Shown here: positions 5,806-6,795 of the stretch, piece after piece
Numbering within the stretch: the stretch's first letter is position 1
How the letters are laid out: every line of letters begins with the position of its first letter
Source: JBDTLH01 sp039934875
Lineage (GTDB): Bacteria; Acidobacteriota; Terriglobia; Terriglobales; Acidobacteriaceae
Assembly (NCBI GenBank): GCA_039934875.1
Contig: JBDTLH010000113.1
Location: forward strand, 1 to 6,795
Direction of reading: 5' to 3'
Length of the DNA: 6,795 bases
The notes under the pieces: model-generated
Database searches by the model: none
Told to the model about the DNA's origin: nothing
What the model saw: the letters and a program-made list of their open reading frames with translations, nothing else
Made by a program: the position numbers and the translations under genes

Positions 5806-6795
5806 CTCCGGTTGTCGGTAAGGGGTTCAGGGTGAATGAGAACTTTGAAGAGGCGCGGGTCGGCGTTCTTCATGCGGATCTCGAGAGCGGTGCAGACATC
5901 GTGCACGCGGGCGAGAGTGAGATCATCGGGAAAGCTGCAATGGCAACTCAAATAGAGCTTCTCGCGCACACTCTTGAGCAGCACTTCGTGAATGTCTTTG
6001 ATCTCGGGAAACTCTTGCGCGAGCTTGCGCAGCTTGCCTTCGAGCTTAGCGTCGCGGACCATGGCGCGTCCGGATTCAATGGTGGCCGGTTCGCTCTCGA
6101 TGTGAGTCAGGATGGACGCGATCTCGGGCACCTCATCCAGCATCTCGCGTTCGATTTCGGTGACGATGTCGTGCGCTTGTTTGAGCGCGAACCCTTCGTT
6201 GAGCTCGAGGTGTTGCTCGAGATGAAGCTTGCCTCTGAGCTGCTGGATGCTGAGATCATGCACGCCGAGATTGTGGCGGAAGGCGACGGCGCGAATGCGG
6301 TCAAAGATGTTCTCCCGCACACTGGCGCGGGGAATGGAGCGCACGGTCACGTCTGCGTCGGGCAACGAGCGGTGCACCGTTTGAGTGACTTGCGCGACCA
6401 GTTGCTCGGAGCGCTGGAAGGTGACGCCGCGCTCGAAGGCAACCTGGACGTCAGCGAAGTAACGATTTCCCGCGCGTCGCACGCGGACCTGGTCCACGGC
6501 AATCACGCCATCGAGGCGGCTAAGGTGCTGGGCAATCTGGTTGCGGATACCGACTGGAGCGGCATCCAGAAGCGCGTCAATGGTTTTGCGCGCCAGGCGC
6601 CAGCTCACCTGTACGACGATGCCGGCGACGAAGAGCGCGGCGATGGGGTCGGCCTTTTGCAGCATCAGATTGTGGCTGCGCTCGCCGAAGTACACGAGAA
6701 TGAGACCGACAACAACCACTCCGCTCGACCAGATGTCGGTCGAAAAGTGGAGCGCATCGGCTTCAAGGGCCTGCGAGTCCCAGCGGTGGGCGATC
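5802..6795 (-). CDS. Cation diffusion facilitator (CDF) metal exporter with long C-terminal region (5' end beyond window)
   Basis: This is an inner-membrane divalent-metal/proton antiporter of the CDF family. 330 residues are visible, and the frame is open to the window edge, so the first three or four helices and the true start are missing. The GTG at 6719 is internal and is not a start. Visible residues 3-25 carry the TM5 signature, SQALEADALHFSTDIWSSG, with His16 and Asp20 in the positions of the metal-binding His153/Asp157 of E. coli FieF. TM5 continues VVVVGLILVYF, and TM6 follows (DPIAALFVAGIVVQVSW). After the membrane part the protein is unusually long. Residues 81-157 form a standard cytoplasmic dimerisation domain, about 158-240 a second copy (KLHLEQHLELNEGFALKQAH core), and about 250-325 a third, divergent one (EKLYLSCHCSFPDDLTLARV, with a C-x-C-like SCHCS). 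The metal is not predictable. It overlaps the OsmC-like gene by an ATGA junction. Confidence 0.92.
   Translation of the reverse strand, partial: IAHRWDSQALEADALHFSTDIWSSGVVVVGLILVYFGERSHNLMLQKADPIAALFVAGIVVQVSWRLARKTIDALLDAAPVGIRNQIAQHLSRLDGVIAVDQVRVRRAGNRYFADVQVAFERGVTFQRSEQLVAQVTQTVHRSLPDADVTVRSIPRASVRENIFDRIRAVAFRHNLGVHDLSIQQLRGKLHLEQHLELNEGFALKQAHDIVTEIEREMLDEVPEIASILTHIESEPATIESGRAMVRDAKLEGKLRKLAQEFPEIKDIHEVLLKSVREKLYLSCHCSFPDDLTLARVHDVCTALEIRMKNADPRLFKVLIHPEPLTDNRR
5806..5809 (-). promoter_or_regulatory. Ribosome binding site bearing on the OsmC-like start
   Basis: GGAG directly abuts the first ATG (5805-5803), too close to serve it, but is six bases from the second in-frame ATG (5799-5797). 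The true N-terminus is therefore probably MVEARVQW, two residues shorter than the longest frame. The motif lies within the last codons of the CDF gene, so the two genes are likely coupled in translation. Confidence 0.45.

Overview
The window is a dense, GC-rich stretch of bacterial chromosome with eight genes, all read from the minus strand, so transcription runs from high to low coordinates. The genes at the two ends are cut by the window edges. The largest gap between genes is about 80 bases, and there are no RNA genes, CRISPR arrays or mobile elements. The mix of genes suggests a soil-type Gram-negative bacterium, and Acidobacteriota is my best guess: an orphan secretin with N-terminal TPRs, a YlxP protein, an erythromycin-esterase homologue and high GC. 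No rRNA or other marker gene is present to prove this.

Layout in order of transcription: (1) 6795-5802, 5'-truncated cation diffusion facilitator (CDF) metal exporter with what looks like three tandem cytoplasmic C-terminal domains; (2) 5805-5395, OsmC-like thiol peroxidase, overlapping the CDF stop by an ATGA junction; (3) 5334-5092, a small glutaredoxin-like protein read through an in-frame TGA that replaces the first Cys of the CxxC motif (U-P-P-C), with a SECIS-like hairpin downstream; (4) 5107-4133, EamA/DMT-family 10-TM transporter overlapping or closely following the glutaredoxin; (5) 4085-2319, outer-membrane secretin-family protein with signal peptide and TPRs; (6) 2311-2018, YlxP/DUF503 protein, starting 7 bases after the secretin stop; (7) 1936-611, erythromycin-esterase-family hydrolase; (8) 580-1, dienelactone-hydrolase-family alpha/beta hydrolase, 3'-truncated.

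The most important observation is gene 3. A normal gene caller would stop at the TGA and either miss the gene or report a headless fragment. The reading frame continues in full glutaredoxin homology on both sides of the TGA, the second active-site Cys is intact, and a 6-bp stem with a G-initiated loop lies in the spacing known for bacterial SECIS elements. This makes it a strong candidate selenoprotein.

Functionally, CDF-OsmC-Grx form a likely metal/peroxide/thiol stress unit. Secretin-YlxP are likely co-translated. The esterase-like protein and the dienelactone hydrolase form a closely spaced pair behind a strong ribosome binding site. Links between these three groups are not evident from sequence beyond shared orientation and short spacing.
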